Shown piece after piece: positions 35,300-49,400 of a DNA stretch of 64,000 nt. Origin of the DNA: Lineus longissimus (lineage: Eukaryota > Nemertea > Pilidiophora > Heteronemertea > Lineidae). The notes under the pieces are model-generated. The model was not told the origin of the DNA, ran no database searches, and was given only the letters and a program-made list of their open reading frames with translations. The stretch spans positions 19,038,599-19,102,598 of the forward strand of contig NC_088309.1 in assembly GCF_910592395.1 (NCBI RefSeq), read 5' to 3'. The number at the start of each line of letters is the position of its first letter. The first letter of the stretch is position 1. Position numbers and translations under genes: made by a program.

Positions 35300-36825
35300 A
35301 TCTGGGAAGACAAAGCTAGGACCCTCTGAGCGGGTGTGTCAGGCTGACACTGACCACGTTTCCTTTGCAAACTCCTCTTGAAGCATGACTCGTTGTTTGG
35401 TAATAAGATCTTGAAGCGATAGTTGAAGACTCATTGCTTTGTGTGGGTGTGTGCTCCATTGAAGTCTCTACCCCACCATTGGTCGTAGTGTATTTGTCTC
35501 TCCAAGACGAGCTCGAGCTTTACATCGTTCAACCGAATGAGGTTCATCGTCTTCGATGGTTTCCTCATGACAGGACCATTCATCTTTCCCTGAAATGGTT
35601 GGACTGGGTCAAGGAATTGTTATTGGATCTGATAATGTCATTATTGGCACACATTTTCGCTTAATTTGAATAAATCTATTAGGCATCCCTCTTTGTGAGG
35701 TGTTATATTAACCAGACCCCATGAAGCCTGTCTAATATACCCGAGGGACTTGCATGGTTGCTAGTTGTAACCTATGGTGAAGGCTATTAAGCCAGCGATG
35801 CTGCAGCTTGTATCTTTCTACCCATCCTAACATAAACAGTCATTTTCAGTATACATTGTACATTGTACGTACGGATACATTTCATGATTAATATCTGTGT
35901 CGCACGATAACCAAAGCATTGGACACTGTTGGCGCTGTCAACATGATAAATGATTTTTCTCCCGTACGAATATCAACAGATGCGTAGGAGGGTTTAGATT
36001 TTGGGATGTCGTTCAATCGTATGCGAGTTCGTCAGGACCCGAGGACAGTGCTTTTTGTTGTTGATATGCACGCACGGACAGTGTCGTTTCGGTCTCGCTT
36101 GTCACCTTGTTTCTGGAAGCTGAGCAGTGTAAATCAGTGAGGGTCAAGATGATTTAAATGGGGTCGGATCCGCTTTGTGTACTCGGGAACAGTGGGGCGG
36201 GCCAGGCCGATCTACAACTGAGATCACGATGACCAGCAAGGGCGGCGCCGCTGCCGCTGGCTCTTCTTCATGACTATTGGCTGCCTCCGAGTCGGAGTCT
36301 GATGGCAAATGGTTGGGAAATGAAACGATGCCCCGCCCCCCTGATGTCAGCCAAGCTCTTCTTGCAAGTGATGTCAGTTAGTTTTGGCGCTAATGGCTTA
36401 TTTTGCAATACCTTCCTGGCGGCATGGTCATAATTACCCATTCGGGACCAAAAATCCTGTCCCCAATTGAGAGGGTAGGGTCTCCTTCTAGCAGAGGTGT
36501 TCGCAAATGAAGGTTTTATATACTTATACTCTTCTTGGTAAATCTGTTGGCAGTGCTGATAGCCAGATGAAACTGTCAAAACTGCAAATCTAATGCTATC
36601 AGACGTAAAGAAAACAAGCCAGTGCTAGTTTTACAAATAGTTTGCTATTTATTATCTCAATGAGTTTTTGATTACACCTACATAGCCTATTTATTTACAA
36701 AACTCATGCCTTACAAGAAAACCATTGTTTGCACATGAAACACAACCATGTTACAAGTTTGTATTCTAACATCAGCAGCTCTTCACCAAAAGCAGACAAC
36801 CAGCTGTGTAGTCAAATACACCTCA
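35300..36825. other. Intergenic stretch
   Basis: The minus-strand frame 36274-36579 (101 codons, GC-richer than its surroundings) is the longest; I recognise no family. A dispersed repeat copy lies at 36114-36175. Confidence 0.35.
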
Positions 36826-36845
36826 GTGAAATGCGTCACACTTAA

Positions 36846-37097
36846 CACCTTCAGCGCCGAACCACGTACGTGGCCCAAATCCCCCTCCCCTTTGAGCTGG
36901 TTATCGGAGTCTCATGGACTTCATGGCGTAGTTCAGAACTTTAAATGACTTCATGAAAGAACTATGCCATCGCCATCTTCAGGGCAAGGTAGCAACTGGA
37001 GACTTTCTTGTCTTTTCAGTTTCAACTTTGCCCTGAAGATGGCGATGGCGTAGTTCTTTCATGAAGTCCAGATCTAAGTGGTTCGGCGATGAAGGTG
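36846..37097. mobile_element. 252-bp foldback MITE, possibly piggyBac type
   Basis: The left end CACCTTCAGCGCCGAACCAC is inverted at the right with one mismatch (GTGGTTCGGCGATGAAGGTG). TTAA precedes it (36842-36845) and TTCA follows (37098-37101). An inner inverted pair, GAAAGAACTATGCCATCGCC and its inverse, flanks a loop of about 50 bp. TTAA-type targets and sub-terminal hairpins such as CCACGTACGTGG fit piggyBac, but one junction has diverged. Confidence 0.65.
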
Positions 37098-37305
37098 TTC
37101 AGTTGTGCACACTGGTCTTACCATTTAGTTGGACAACACAAAAAAACGAATTACCAAAAGGTTTATATATGCTTTTCATAAAGAGCTGCATATATACTAA
37201 TATCACAAGTTACTCCTTTGGTAATTTACAATCCCTACAGTGCATGAAATCATGCAGTATGACCACGCCCTGCAAGGAGGAACAGAAGTTTATGTACAGC
37301 AAAAT

Positions 37306-37341
37306 GCAAGGATGCATGGATGCATGGATGCTTGGATGCAT
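37306..37341. repeat. GGATGCAT microsatellite
   Basis: Four imperfect ATGCATGG/ATGCTTGG units are directly visible. Confidence 0.8.
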
Positions 37342-37399
37342 GTACCATATATAGAACATTTTGACCTTTCTCTAACTTTAAGGCAAGAAACGGTATCAC

Positions 37400-38680
37400 T
37401 ACATCCAACACCCATAGCATGTATTCGATGATGGGTGGTTTGCCTCTGAATGTCTTAGGATTCAAGCCTGTTCATCAGGCTGAATCCAGCTATTACTGAT
37501 TTGCGCCAGACTTTTAACCAGGAAATGAGGAGGGACATTTTCACCCCCTGAGAAAATGTAAAAAGTAGGCTAAATCATTGGCCGTGCGAAATTCCCTTTA
37601 ATACTCTTGAATTGACTACATAAAATTGGTAATGAACAGCCTTGAACCTTAGCAAAGTGGAGAAGGTCAAGCTAAAATGGTGCAATTCAACAGAAAAACT
37701 TGTTAACGTATCAGTACAGTGCAGGGAATGTGTTTTATGGGACACCATGATTTTTTTTAATAGGTAATGTAGTCAAAAGGCATTGAACAGGCTTTTAATG
37801 AAAGTCTCTTGGACACGAAAAGTCAGGAACTGTGCACAAAATAATATTTTCAAATCAGAAGCATTTTTGATTCTAGCCCTTAAAAAGCCCAATTATGAAT
37901 CTCCCGAAATAGTTTTTAGCACCAACTACAAGCTTTGAAAATAAAGGATTCTAGAGTAAGTTACTCTCCCGTCACCATTCGCCGAGGGAAAAATGTCAAA
38001 GAACGCGGAAATAATGTCAAAGAATGCAAAACAAATAACAAGCACAAGAAATAAATTGAAAACAAATCACAAAAACGAAATCAAGCAATTGAAGGTAATA
38101 AAGAACTAATCAAAATCTCCTTCAATGTCTTCTTGGATTATATACTCAATATTTTCATACGCAATGCTAAGAGGCGGAATAGTCCGAAGAAGATTTCATA
38201 GAATTTTCTCCTAAGTTGCGCTCATTTGTGGATTGTTTATTTGAAATGAGCAGCACATGCTCTTTTGGATAACAAACTAAGGATTGAGATTCCAAAGGAC
38301 GCACCAACACGGTGTTCTCCACAAGGCCTTTTGTCAGGGCGGCGCACCCTACCGTGGAAGAGCCAACCTACCTTGCTCTAGAACTTTGTAAAGGGTTTCT
38401 ACAGGGCCAACCAGCAACACATTGCTGGCAACACTACCTTGTGTTCCACACTGGCAAACTACCACCCTATCTTGAGAACTCTCAAACATCATCAGATTAT
38501 CACGCAAGTCAACTGTCAAATATGTACAACATGTCACCATCTAATAATATACATGACGTCTGCAGATGTTATCATTTACACGTTTATCAATAAACATGAT
38601 CATGAGATCTTTTCCTGCATTTTGTCATGGAGAGCACAATGCCACCTGCAGGCAAACTCAAACACTACGTGAAGTTCTAG
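37400..38680. other. Intergenic stretch without features
   Basis: It is AT-rich, with only short unrecognised open frames. No gene or structured repeat was found. Confidence 0.4.
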
Positions 38681-38684
38681 GGTT

Positions 38685-38771
38685 CAGGGTGGCCGAGAAT
38701 AATCTTCCCTCACACAATAGGATTCTATTGTGTATCCATTGTGTGAGGGAAGATAATTCTGGGCCACCCTG
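38685..38771. mobile_element. 87-bp hairpin element
   Basis: CAGGGTGGCC at the left is inverted as GGCCACCCTG at the right, and the inner CTTCCCTCACACAATA is exactly inverted. GTTCTA and TAGAAC extend the outer pairing after a 5-nt gap. No clear target duplication was found, so the class is unknown. Confidence 0.65.
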
Positions 38772-39005
38772 TAGAACTCTCATTTCATTGTTCTATTCTG
38801 TAATTATGTATGCCTACGACATATATTTGGTAGCACATGGACTGCTAGTTCTGTACAATTCTATTCATAAATAAATAAATTTCTCATATCAAAAAATAAA
38901 TTTACAAGTGGCACATGGCCCATGCTACAGTTAAGAAAATATAATGGATTTTGGGGAGGGGGTTAGCTTCTATTTTAGGGCGTTATATTCAGACTTTAGA
39001 GTTAT

Positions 39006-39011
39006 TTTATT
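39006..39011 (-). terminator. Nearest AATAAA downstream of ACSBG
   Basis: AATAAA on the minus strand is the first canonical polyadenylation hexamer I found after the ACSBG stop codon, 1.45 kb away. A shorter 3' UTR using a variant hexamer is equally possible. Confidence 0.25.
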
Positions 39012-39284
39012 ATAATTACGGCCCCTCAGGTCTGGAAAGAGGCTTAACAACAAAGCCAAGAAAACCAAATGATGGAAATAACATCTTTGACATGGACATC
39101 TTTTGTATCACATGGAAGACAAATAAAGTAAAAGAATGTTCACTAATAAAAATGAATAAAGTACTTATTTCAATCAATTGGAAATGGCCCAAGTCTGACG
39201 CCAATATTAATGATGATGATGATGAGAATGATGATAAATAAACGACTATTGAACCCACGGTGCAAAAGGTTCAACTTAGCAGTC

Positions 39285-39545
39285 ACGCATGGTAGGAGAT
39301 GTGTGCAGTCTCGCATGGTAGATGTGTGAAGTCACGCATGGTAGATGTGGGCAGTGACTGTCACGCATGGTAGGTGTGTGCAGTCTCGCATGGTAGATGT
39401 GTGCAGTCACGCATGGTAGATGTGTGCAGTGACTGTCTCACATGGTAATATGACCAGTAACGCATGGTAAATGCGTGCTGTCACGCAGAGTAGATTCATG
39501 CAGTCACGCATGGTAGATGTGTGCAGTGACTGTCTCACATGGTAG
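39285..39545. repeat. Minisatellite, unit about 23 bp (CAGTCACGCATGGTAGATGTGTG)
   Basis: About ten imperfect units with the core CACGCATGGTAGATG, several followed by an extra GACTGT segment. It may lie within or just beyond the ACSBG 3' UTR. Confidence 0.9.
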
Positions 39546-40460
39546 GAGTGTGTTACAATTTCACTTGAACTCCAAGAACCAGAAAACTGAATATAAATTA
39601 CAATGAAGCCATAAAAATGGGTGTAGATTTACAACATGGTCACTTACACTGAAATACCTGACATGGACCAGCAGAAGGCACGTTCACACAAAATTGATAG
39701 AAAACATGTTACTCTGGAAGTACCAAGGTTCTATACCACCTACAAATCGACAACAGTGCAATAGATTCTGAAGACATGATGATTTTAGGCAGACATCTTG
39801 GAGATATACACACAGATGATTACAATAGACATATCATATAAATCTGGACCAAATCAGCTGTACGCTTGATGCAAAAATTGACTTATCACATTCTGGCCTG
39901 TTTACAAAACGAAAGCTTGATGGCAAATGACCTTCAGTCTCTGAATTATACATGCATAATATGTAACACTTTGGAAGGATACTGATTTTTAAGCATGTTG
40001 GAAGGAAAACTTTATAATGGTTATCAAATGAATTTACCAAAAGATGCCATATGTAAATTTCACATGGAAACACAATTACATCTGCTGTAAACATTACTGA
40101 TTATACTTTTGATAAATATTTCCCAAAACGAACATCTTTTTTGTGACTAGACTCTAGCCTTGTATTCTCGTTTCCTCATCCAGGCATTTCAATGTATTCA
40201 AAACCTGTTGAGTGGCAAGGTAGCGATCTGGATCATTGCAATGGAAGTATTCTGCAGAAACACCCAGTTATTCTCGCTTCGCAGTAGAAGGCTTGGAAGA
40301 ATGACGCATATCTCAGCCAGCTGAACGTCACTCTTCTCAAACCTCTGAATAGAACCTGAGGTATATCCGAGTTACGGCTTTTCAAACCAGATTTGAGACG
40401 TTTAGCAAAGTTGAACCACCACATTGGCAAATATTTAGTCCTTTGGAATGTGTTTTATAA

Positions 40461-43400
40461 TCACGCATAGAATGCTTCAATCGTGTCAGTATACATCTTG
40501 TTAACCACAGGTCTTTTCAGCTTCAAGGTTGGTCCTGCAAAACAGAAGAGAAAATGAAAACAAAGAGCAGACGACACCTGCAGAACAGAGGAAAACAAAT
40601 GAGCTGTCAACAGAAACTGCTCCAATTTTACATGTTTTATTGCAAAAAAACAAGATCTGCCTTCTTTCCCATCCCAAAAAGACTCATAGGATGATCGAAG
40701 AATCACTTTCCTGCGACAAATGTTCAGGACCTAGGGTTTTCATCGTAAGCGAATGATTTACTCAATCACATAGCTGTGCTAAAATGCCCCAAGTGAAGAA
40801 GACAGCTTGTCAACAAATTGCCATCTGTGAGGCATTTCATAAGGAATGCTTACCCAATTCACCACCAGGTGTGGAGAAATCTTTCGGTAGAATAGACCAC
40901 TTCTGGATCTTCTGAGCATTTGAGATCGCTTTCTTGTTGGCTCGGTCAACGCCCTTCTGTATCGCCTCCAAAACTTTCGCGTCTTTTTCCTCGACGATGT
41001 CTTGCAACCTAGTTGCCGAGCTTCCGACAGATCTGCACCAATCAACAGCGGCTGCTGTGAGTTTATTTGTAGGATAGGCGTCCCCATCAACCTCGGTCTA
41101 AAAAATATTATTTTTAGGTATGAAACAGGGTCTCTTCAAATTGCTGGTATGGCATCCATCCCCTTCCAGACTGTTGGAGCAGTTTCACAGTCGGGACCGA
41201 GGTTAAATTAGGACGATCACTAACAACAAAGCTGGCCCCCAGGGTAACTCCAATACCAAAATCAATACTCTTGTCATCGCCAAAGGTACTGCTGGTATTG
41301 ACAAGAGATAAATAGCAAAACTTGCTTGGCTCTTATCAAAAGAATTTACAAAAGCAAAATGGCACAATAGATATTCTCATAATTAAAAACAATGTGCTTT
41401 AATCACGCTTTAAAGTGTGAACTCGGTTGACTAGTTGGTATGGATATTCATACAAAATGGCGGGTATGAAAATCCATCCCCTTCCAGACTGTTCCGGCAC
41501 TCGGGTTCAATTGTGACAAAACAATGATAAAGGAATCTGCTCAGAAGGTCACTCAAATACCATTATGTTACATGTACTGTGTTTGACAATACACATTGCG
41601 AGTCAGGCTTGGCTCAATTATCAAAAGCGAATTAGCCAAATGGCAACATGAAAAATTCGAAAATGTACACAATTGAGAACGACTATCTAAAATAAACTTA
41701 CCCTCACACACAATAAGATTGATAAGAACTTCTTCTTGTCGCCGACCAACATACAATTTCCAATAATGGGCAGCTCCTCCTTTACAACATCTTCGATTAA
41801 GACGGGAGCGATATTTTCCCCGCCCGCAGTGATAATCAGTTCTGAAAGAAAACATCAGAATGAATTGGACACTAGAAATCTCCCCAAGCAGACCAAGCTA
41901 GGTGGCGATTCTTCTTGCCATCGGAGATATGCAGCGTGGCCACATTAGACAGCAAAGTGATGATGGGCCGCAAAATGATTGTGTCAGGTCAGTGAAACAC
42001 AGCTGATGTGCGCGTCAAACTTAGGCTAGGTCATTTGGTATATGATGTCACGGAGACCACTGCGATTGAACAGAGGCAACATCATACTTTTGGTGTGCAT
42101 GGCTAACTTTTTGCTGTCCAATGACCTTGGAATGGAAGAATTCCAGACCATGCCCTTGAGACGAATCCTACCTTTGATTCTTCCAGTAATGAATAAGAAA
42201 CCATCTTTATCTTTCTTGCCGACATCGCCAGTGTGCAGACGGCCCATCTCATCTAAGGTCTCCTTTGTCTTTTCTTCCATGTTCAAGTAACCCATGAAAA
42301 CATGGCGGCCAGACATACAGATCTGCAGCAGAAAAACTCACCTGGTCAGATTCTTAAATCAAAACTCTGCTTCTAACAATATCTCAAAAACGTCTGTGCT
42401 TACAAGACAAAGAGTATTCTTCTTGTCACGAGTTTGAATTGCCCTGTTCGTAGACAGTAGAGATGTCACCTGTCGGCTGCTTTCTATCTATAGCCCGGTG
42501 ATGTTGAGCAGATGATGCTAAATTGGTAACAACTTTTGTCAACAACTAAAGATGGATTTATGGAATTAGTTGTATAACCTCACCTCTCCGTTTCCATCCT
42601 TGTCAGCATCCGCCAATGAAGTGGTAAAACCGACCATGTCACGTCCACAACTAGCAATGCGATTTGCTCCAGGTAAGCAGGCTGTGTGAGGTCCTGAAAA
42701 AAACAGTTTCACCTTAAGCACATTTTCATCATTAATACTAAAGCGCTCTTCTAACAAGCGTGAATCATTTAGACATACTGTGAGAGACCCCTTTTGGCGA
42801 CTTTGTGTAACTTTATCTTGCCTGCCTAGCTGCTGCCTATATTGTCCCTTTAAAGAGAGAGTTCTTTTTTCTCTGATTATGAATTTTGAAAGACATATTT
42901 ATTTACCTGTGCTTTCGCTCATTCCATAGCCTTCCAGGAGGGGGAGATTAAGGGATAAGAAGTATTCCACTGTTTCCTTTGCGATTGGTGCGGCGCCACT
43001 GTACATGAATTTGCAACGATCCAAACCAAGTGCTTTCCGTGCTTTTTTGAAGACCATGGCATTTGCAACCGTCCAACCGAACGGTACCTGTCCACTGAAA
43101 AACGAAATGGGAATTTGAAAATTTGAGTCATTTTGAACCCATCAAGCAATGCTCATGACAACTGCTGACAAGCTGAGGGAAGATTCACACGTCAGTCATT
43201 TTTCGTAGGAACGCAGAGGTTTTTTTAAACCTTGTCTAAGTTTGTTGCAATAGTTATATGAATGTGAGGGAAACGTTAGTGAGAGTCCAAAACTTTAGAA
43301 TTTCATTAACTAAACTTAGAAGTTATCATCTCCTTCATTGGCTGCCATATGCTGGTCGATAAATAAACTTCGGGTTCCGGTGATTAATCGACAATTCGCC

Positions 43401-46400
43401 AGCACGAGTATGGCGTTGATGAAAACTGATCATAAAGTATCAAAGCACACCAAGTAAAAGTGAAGTACATGCAAAGGTAATGTTTAGATAAAAAGACAAG
43501 CAGGAAAAAGAAATCATTATACAAGTGATAGAAAACAGGAAAGTTCTTTAATGATCAGACAGGACGCAATTGAGAGGCCTGAGACAAAGCAATAGCGAAT
43601 CAGTGTTTTAAACTCATCCTTTCGATCAAAATACTTCCGTCAACATATTTTCGACAAGATATCAAATAAACACACTTTTGGCAGTACTTGGCAAAGCAGA
43701 GATAATGAACTCATGCACATCTAAGCAAAAGAAATATACACGAAAGCAACAAAAAGGTTTTTGAAGGCGTTGATAAACAATGTAAAAACATGCCCATGTT
43801 AAAAAGACCATTACCGCTTTTTCCTGCGACTGCAAGTCATAAGAAGTTGTACACGCTTTAGTCAAATCAGTATTGATCAAACAACACATAAATTGTGTAT
43901 AGAAATGTCGGACTGGGCATGTATTATTCAACATTTTATGTGCTAGATTTGCAACCGAACTTGTCAACACCTGGAGACAACATTTCGCCCTAGATATCAT
44001 TGGGTGGACTAGCGGCTTTTTCTTGACCGTCAAGGTAGGAGATGGAGATGCATGGTAGAGAGTATTTTGAAATCCAGTCCTTTTTTACAACCAATCGATG
44101 CATGTTTTTTTGCTTCATCCTACAATAATTTGACTAGATTGATTGTCCAAATCCCCCCCCCCCCCCCCACCCCCACCCCACCCAGCACAACTGGAAACCA
44201 GTCTTTCTTAGTATAGTTCTGTACTGACCAAAACTAAGGGTACTTTCCTCATTGACTTGGGTCACGAATAAACAGAGTTTGGTGTCATCACAATATTTCT
44301 TCAGGATGAGTAAATAAAGGTATCTATTCGTTGTGATTAGTATGTTACTTTTGTCAGCAAACAAAATTCAAATCTAGGTTGCAAAGTTATTTAACTATGT
44401 TACTATTTTGCAGAGAGAATATATCCTAAACAGTGATGATACATACCCATCTATCAGGGCCAGGTTCCCCTTTAGTCCAACTCCCTTTGCCCATGTGGCA
44501 ACCTTGCGTTTAAAACCACTGATATTTTTCCCTGCAGCCTTCATCATCTCGGCCATCTTCTCCCATACCCTCGGCACACCAAGGAAACCAGTTGGTCGAA
44601 CCTCCCTCAGGGTTTCTCCAAGAGTTCCCTACAAAGACGAAAGGTTGAAGGGTTGGATAGTTCGAAAATTAACACAATCAGAATAGGCAGTCAAAATTCA
44701 CATGGCAGAAGCAGGGGGGCTAATTTGGCCATCTTCAGATACAGTAAGGGGCCTGGGTCATGTCAGATTCAGCACTAAATGTATTCCTCGTACAAGCATG
44801 AATCATTTTGACATACTGTGAGATGTGAGACACCCCTATTGGTGACTTTGTGTATGTTTATCTTGCCTGGCTAGCTGCTGCCTACATGTCCCTTTAAGCG
44901 AAGTCAATTCCTTTGGATAATCTCTCGCATTCACTGACTGTCAAACAAAACTGGTATGTAATTACCAAGATGCCAGTCCACATCATAATCTACTTCTGGT
45001 GTTCTCGAAACTGATGAGATTTATCAAAGAAAAGGCCACGGCCACTAAAAACATTACAAGAAATTCGGTACCTTGAGTGCATCTGCACGAGCAAAGTAAA
45101 CAGAGCCAGCACACTCAATGGCAGAGTAGATGTCGATTAACTGTGCTGCGACGTGACTTAGGGGGAGGTAGCTGACGAGTACTTCTCGGTTCAGACCCAG
45201 CGTGGTAATCGATGACCTGGCAGTGAATGTTAACTGAAAGAAAGAGTCAACAATCAAGGGTTGAATTGAAATCATGCAAGTCTGCCACCTGTGACAGGCT
45301 GTGTCTGTGTGAATACTTGTCATCGGCATCTAATGGCAAGGTTTGGTTAATTACCCAGACTGGTGCCCAACTGTTGTGGGATGTGCAAACCCATAAGGAA
45401 GCTACATGTATGCAGCAAGTTCTATAGACAGAATGCCGGTCCCCAACCAAATTATACTCACATGCCTGGTGCCGGTCTGATCCCTTGTCCTGGTGCACCA
45501 GCTTGTGCCTGGAAGTTCCAAACATTCCAGGGAAGTCCCAGGCAAGAAACCAGACTGAACAGGACTATTAGATAACGGCGGAGGACATCATCTTTACTAT
45601 GAGTCGCCCAATTGGAATCTACGCAATCTCACAATTTGTAAGTACACTCCTACACAAGATTACCAGATATTTTCACCAAAGACAAATTATGAATAGATTC
45701 TGATGGATACTTACATTGTCATGACTCAGCATGACTCCCTTGGGATTGCCCGTCGTACCAGACGTGTAAATGAGCGTTGCACATTTGTTGGGAGCCTGGG
45801 CACGAATGCGCTCTTCAAGAAGGCTGTCGTCGACATCTTCGGCCATTTCAATAAATTCTGACCACTGCAAAACAGGGAGAAAAAAACACTTGAGTATCGA
45901 TTGAACAATCTCTATTTTATGTAAAAAAAGTCAGTCTGTGTTGCAAGGATTTTCATTGAATTGAAGTTCAATAGCTAATTGAAATAATATTGTATCGTGA
46001 ACCCGGAAATGTTCACATTCGTTTTAATTTTGCATTTTTTGTCACCGGCAAAATACATGAAGATAAAACCCTGTATTCTGATACTCACAGTGTATACAAA
46101 TGGTAACTTGGACTCTGGCTTGACGATTCCCTTATATTGAATGATGGCCTTGAGGTGTGGAAGGCGCTCTTTGATGGCTAAGATCTTTTGAAGTTGAATG
46201 TCATTCTCGGCGACAATGATGTTCGCCTTGCAATTGTCAGCGACGTAATGGCAGGCCTCGGGAGTGTTGGTTGTGTAGATGCCAGCAGCATAGCCACTGA
46301 AAACAAGAAATACTTCATATAGGTCATAGAATCAAAGAGTTTTGATAGTAACCCATTTGGAATAACATAGAGAAATCTCAATACTTAGATCAAAAACATC

Positions 46401-49400
46401 TGTTAAGGGATATATCTACCAGGTGCTGCTGTAGACCGCTAATCTTTTTCACTGTTTCATTTTTGCTATTCGAAACTTTCTCAAATGAAAGAAAATTTTG
46501 CAATATTTATTTTGCTTGAGAACGAAAGTTCTTTCGAAGTTATTCACAAAATCAGTGAAAATAAAATGTTGACAAAAACTTGGCTGTTCTCAGTCCAGTA
46601 ATTGGTCGTATATTATTTTACTTGTGTAATATGTATTTAACGTGAATTACATTTTTTGGTTTTCAGTTCATAACAATGAAAAGACAGATAAACAAAATAG
46701 TTAAGAAAATGTGTCAAAAAGTAGGACTGAATGATAATTTGTAATCATAATTTCATTCAGTCTGGAAATATCTTTTCAAGGCCGTGGTACACATAGTGTT
46801 TTTATGACTAAATTAGTGTCTCGTCACAACAGTTATTTTTTCTTCTAAATGGCACATGTATATTAAAAATAAAATAAGTTCCAATACAAATAAACTAGTT
46901 CGATTGACTGTGTCTTGCAGTAAACAGTCATCGAAAAAATTAGAAAATAATGTCAAGTGGTGTTTGTGAATATCTCATCATGATCTATTAGTCTGGTCAG
47001 ACAGATCTGAACCAGTCAGACTAACCTTGAAGTTGAAGTGAGACTGTTCATAGTCTAAACAACCCAGTCAAGTGTCGTGAAATGTGAAATTTTTGTAAGC
47101 ATTTTAATTTCACTAATGCTCCAACAAACGCGAACTTAAAAAGCACAAGAAGTGACTGTCTACAATATACAGTGGAATCACTCTTAGCAGACACCTCTCT
47201 ATTAAGGACACTAGTTTTGGTTCCAAAATGGTTGTTTCTATACACTCTGACCTCTCTAATCAGGACACCTCTCTATTCAAGGACTGCCAGTCTCAAGGTT
47301 GTCCTTAATAGGGAGGGAGGTTCTGATGTAATGGACAGGTCACTTATAAAAGTACCACTACTTACCCAGCAAATATTGCTCCCAAGTCGGAAAAGAACCA
47401 TTCAGGAGAGTTGAACCCGATAATGCCCACTGCATGACATGGCTCAAGTCCAAGCTGGAAGAGTTAAATAGAAATCTTGAGCTACATATTACCAAGTATT
47501 GATTAAGACAAGTCTTTATTCATTCTTGATAGTACCAATACATAGAGAAGTAGTTGTAATTATAATCTAGGCCTACATCAAATTATCCTTCCATTCTTCC
47601 TGGACTTGTAAGAGAAAGAAAATCTACTTTCACTCAGTATTCACTCGCTATGTTTAAATCGAATCAAATTGAGTAATACTCTTGTTGTATACAAATGTGT
47701 CAGTAAACTGGTTTAAAACAATGACAATATCAATAGAAATGTCGCTTTTTATCAAATTTGAATTCAAAGCAAATCAATTCAGTTATCAGTATAATATCAA
47801 AGAGCTTTACAGACCAGACCCATGACCTTTATCAGCAGACATCTATTATGAAAGGCTTTTGATAATTTATACATAGGCATCAGGCCAGATGCTGGTTTAC
47901 CACAGCAGGTGAAACTTCTGTTTATGATTACAAATACCAATGAATATTATGATTACCTGGTATTACCTGCACGCCACTGACCTTCCCTAAAGTAGCCTTA
48001 ACAACGAACCCGGACAATCGCTGAACATCTGATAATTGGCAATCCAGCTTGTGACAAGTATCATAATACTAATAGCAGGGAATCTTCAAATTACACAATT
48101 GGCAATATGATCTTCCACGTTATTCGAAGACAACTAGTTTTGAACTGCTTTCTCAAAAGGTTTTTTCACGTTCACACGCAAGTCATCGTTTTTTACCTTG
48201 ATGAAGCCCTTGGCGGTCCTAATGACACTGTCGTAATACTGTCCGTACGTCCATTTTACCCATCGTCCGTTGTTCTTCTCCGCTAAACGATGAGAGAATG
48301 AATTAAGTATAAATCAAAGAAGATACAATTCTGGCGATGCATGGACAGTTAAGTTTGTTTAACAAACCGAATGAAAACTACAGTACAACCTCTCTATTGC
48401 GGACACCCATGGGACTGGGCCAAGGTGTCCGCAATAGAGAGGTGTCCGCACTAGAGAGGTTATGCCAAATCGTCCCATAGGTGAATTTGAAGTTCCCGCC
48501 TTGCAGGTCTTGGTTTTCTCTGTGTCGACATCTAGCGTAGAAACTTTAAACCTGTTGGCTGATCAGTATTTGCTTGTGATGTTGCGTTGAATGACGTGAG
48601 CTACTTTGGAACTCAGAGCGTGAATAATCTCTCTAGTAAAAGGTGCCCCTTGTATTGCAAAATCTCCCCGACATGTCATAATGTGTGAAAAAACACCATA
48701 ATTTCTGTCCATCAGCCACCTTTGATTAATAATTAATTTTTTCTAATTTCTCTACTAACGCATATTCGCCGCAACACTGACAAAACCGCGTGGATTTATG
48801 AGTGTCCGTTGACACAATACATGCAATAGGCCTATGTGATTAGTTGAAAAGATGAGTAAACAAATGCCACGGCTTAATTAGGATACAAAAACACAATGCC
48901 ATGGGGTAATTACGTTGATTAATTACGCAAATATCACACCTGTCGGGCCTACTCGACTCTCCAAGCGCACGCGGGAAGCCATTGTTTTTGCCTACTGTCC
49001 GTAATTGGGAGGGAATTGGACCAAAAATTGGCTATCGCCCTGTCCGCAATTCGGAATAGAGAGGTGTCCGCCGTACAGAGGTTTTTGTTATTGGAAATGA
49101 CTTAGAAAAAATCGGGACTGGCCGGACGTGTCCGTAATGTAGAGGTGTCCGCCTGGCAGAGGTGTCCGCTGAGGGAGGTTCTACTGTATTTAGCTGGTTT
49201 TGGTGCCGGCTTTGTTTCACATCCGCATATTACACAAAGTGAAAGCCTTTTGTACAGGAGCCTTCAACCAGCTAAATAGCATCTTTACAGTATTTTCTAG
49301 TGTCCATGCATTACACTGCATGTTCAACCTTATATGAAAATCATGCTCAGCTACCGCACTTCGAAACCGAATTTGTCATTCAGAATACCTCAGTCTCACA

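Noticed and set aside
42584-42620. EF-hand-like DADKDGNGE in ACSBG exon 11
   Set aside because: It lies in the ANL-fold strand that precedes GEI in the family and has no helix-loop-helix context; the resemblance is coincidental.
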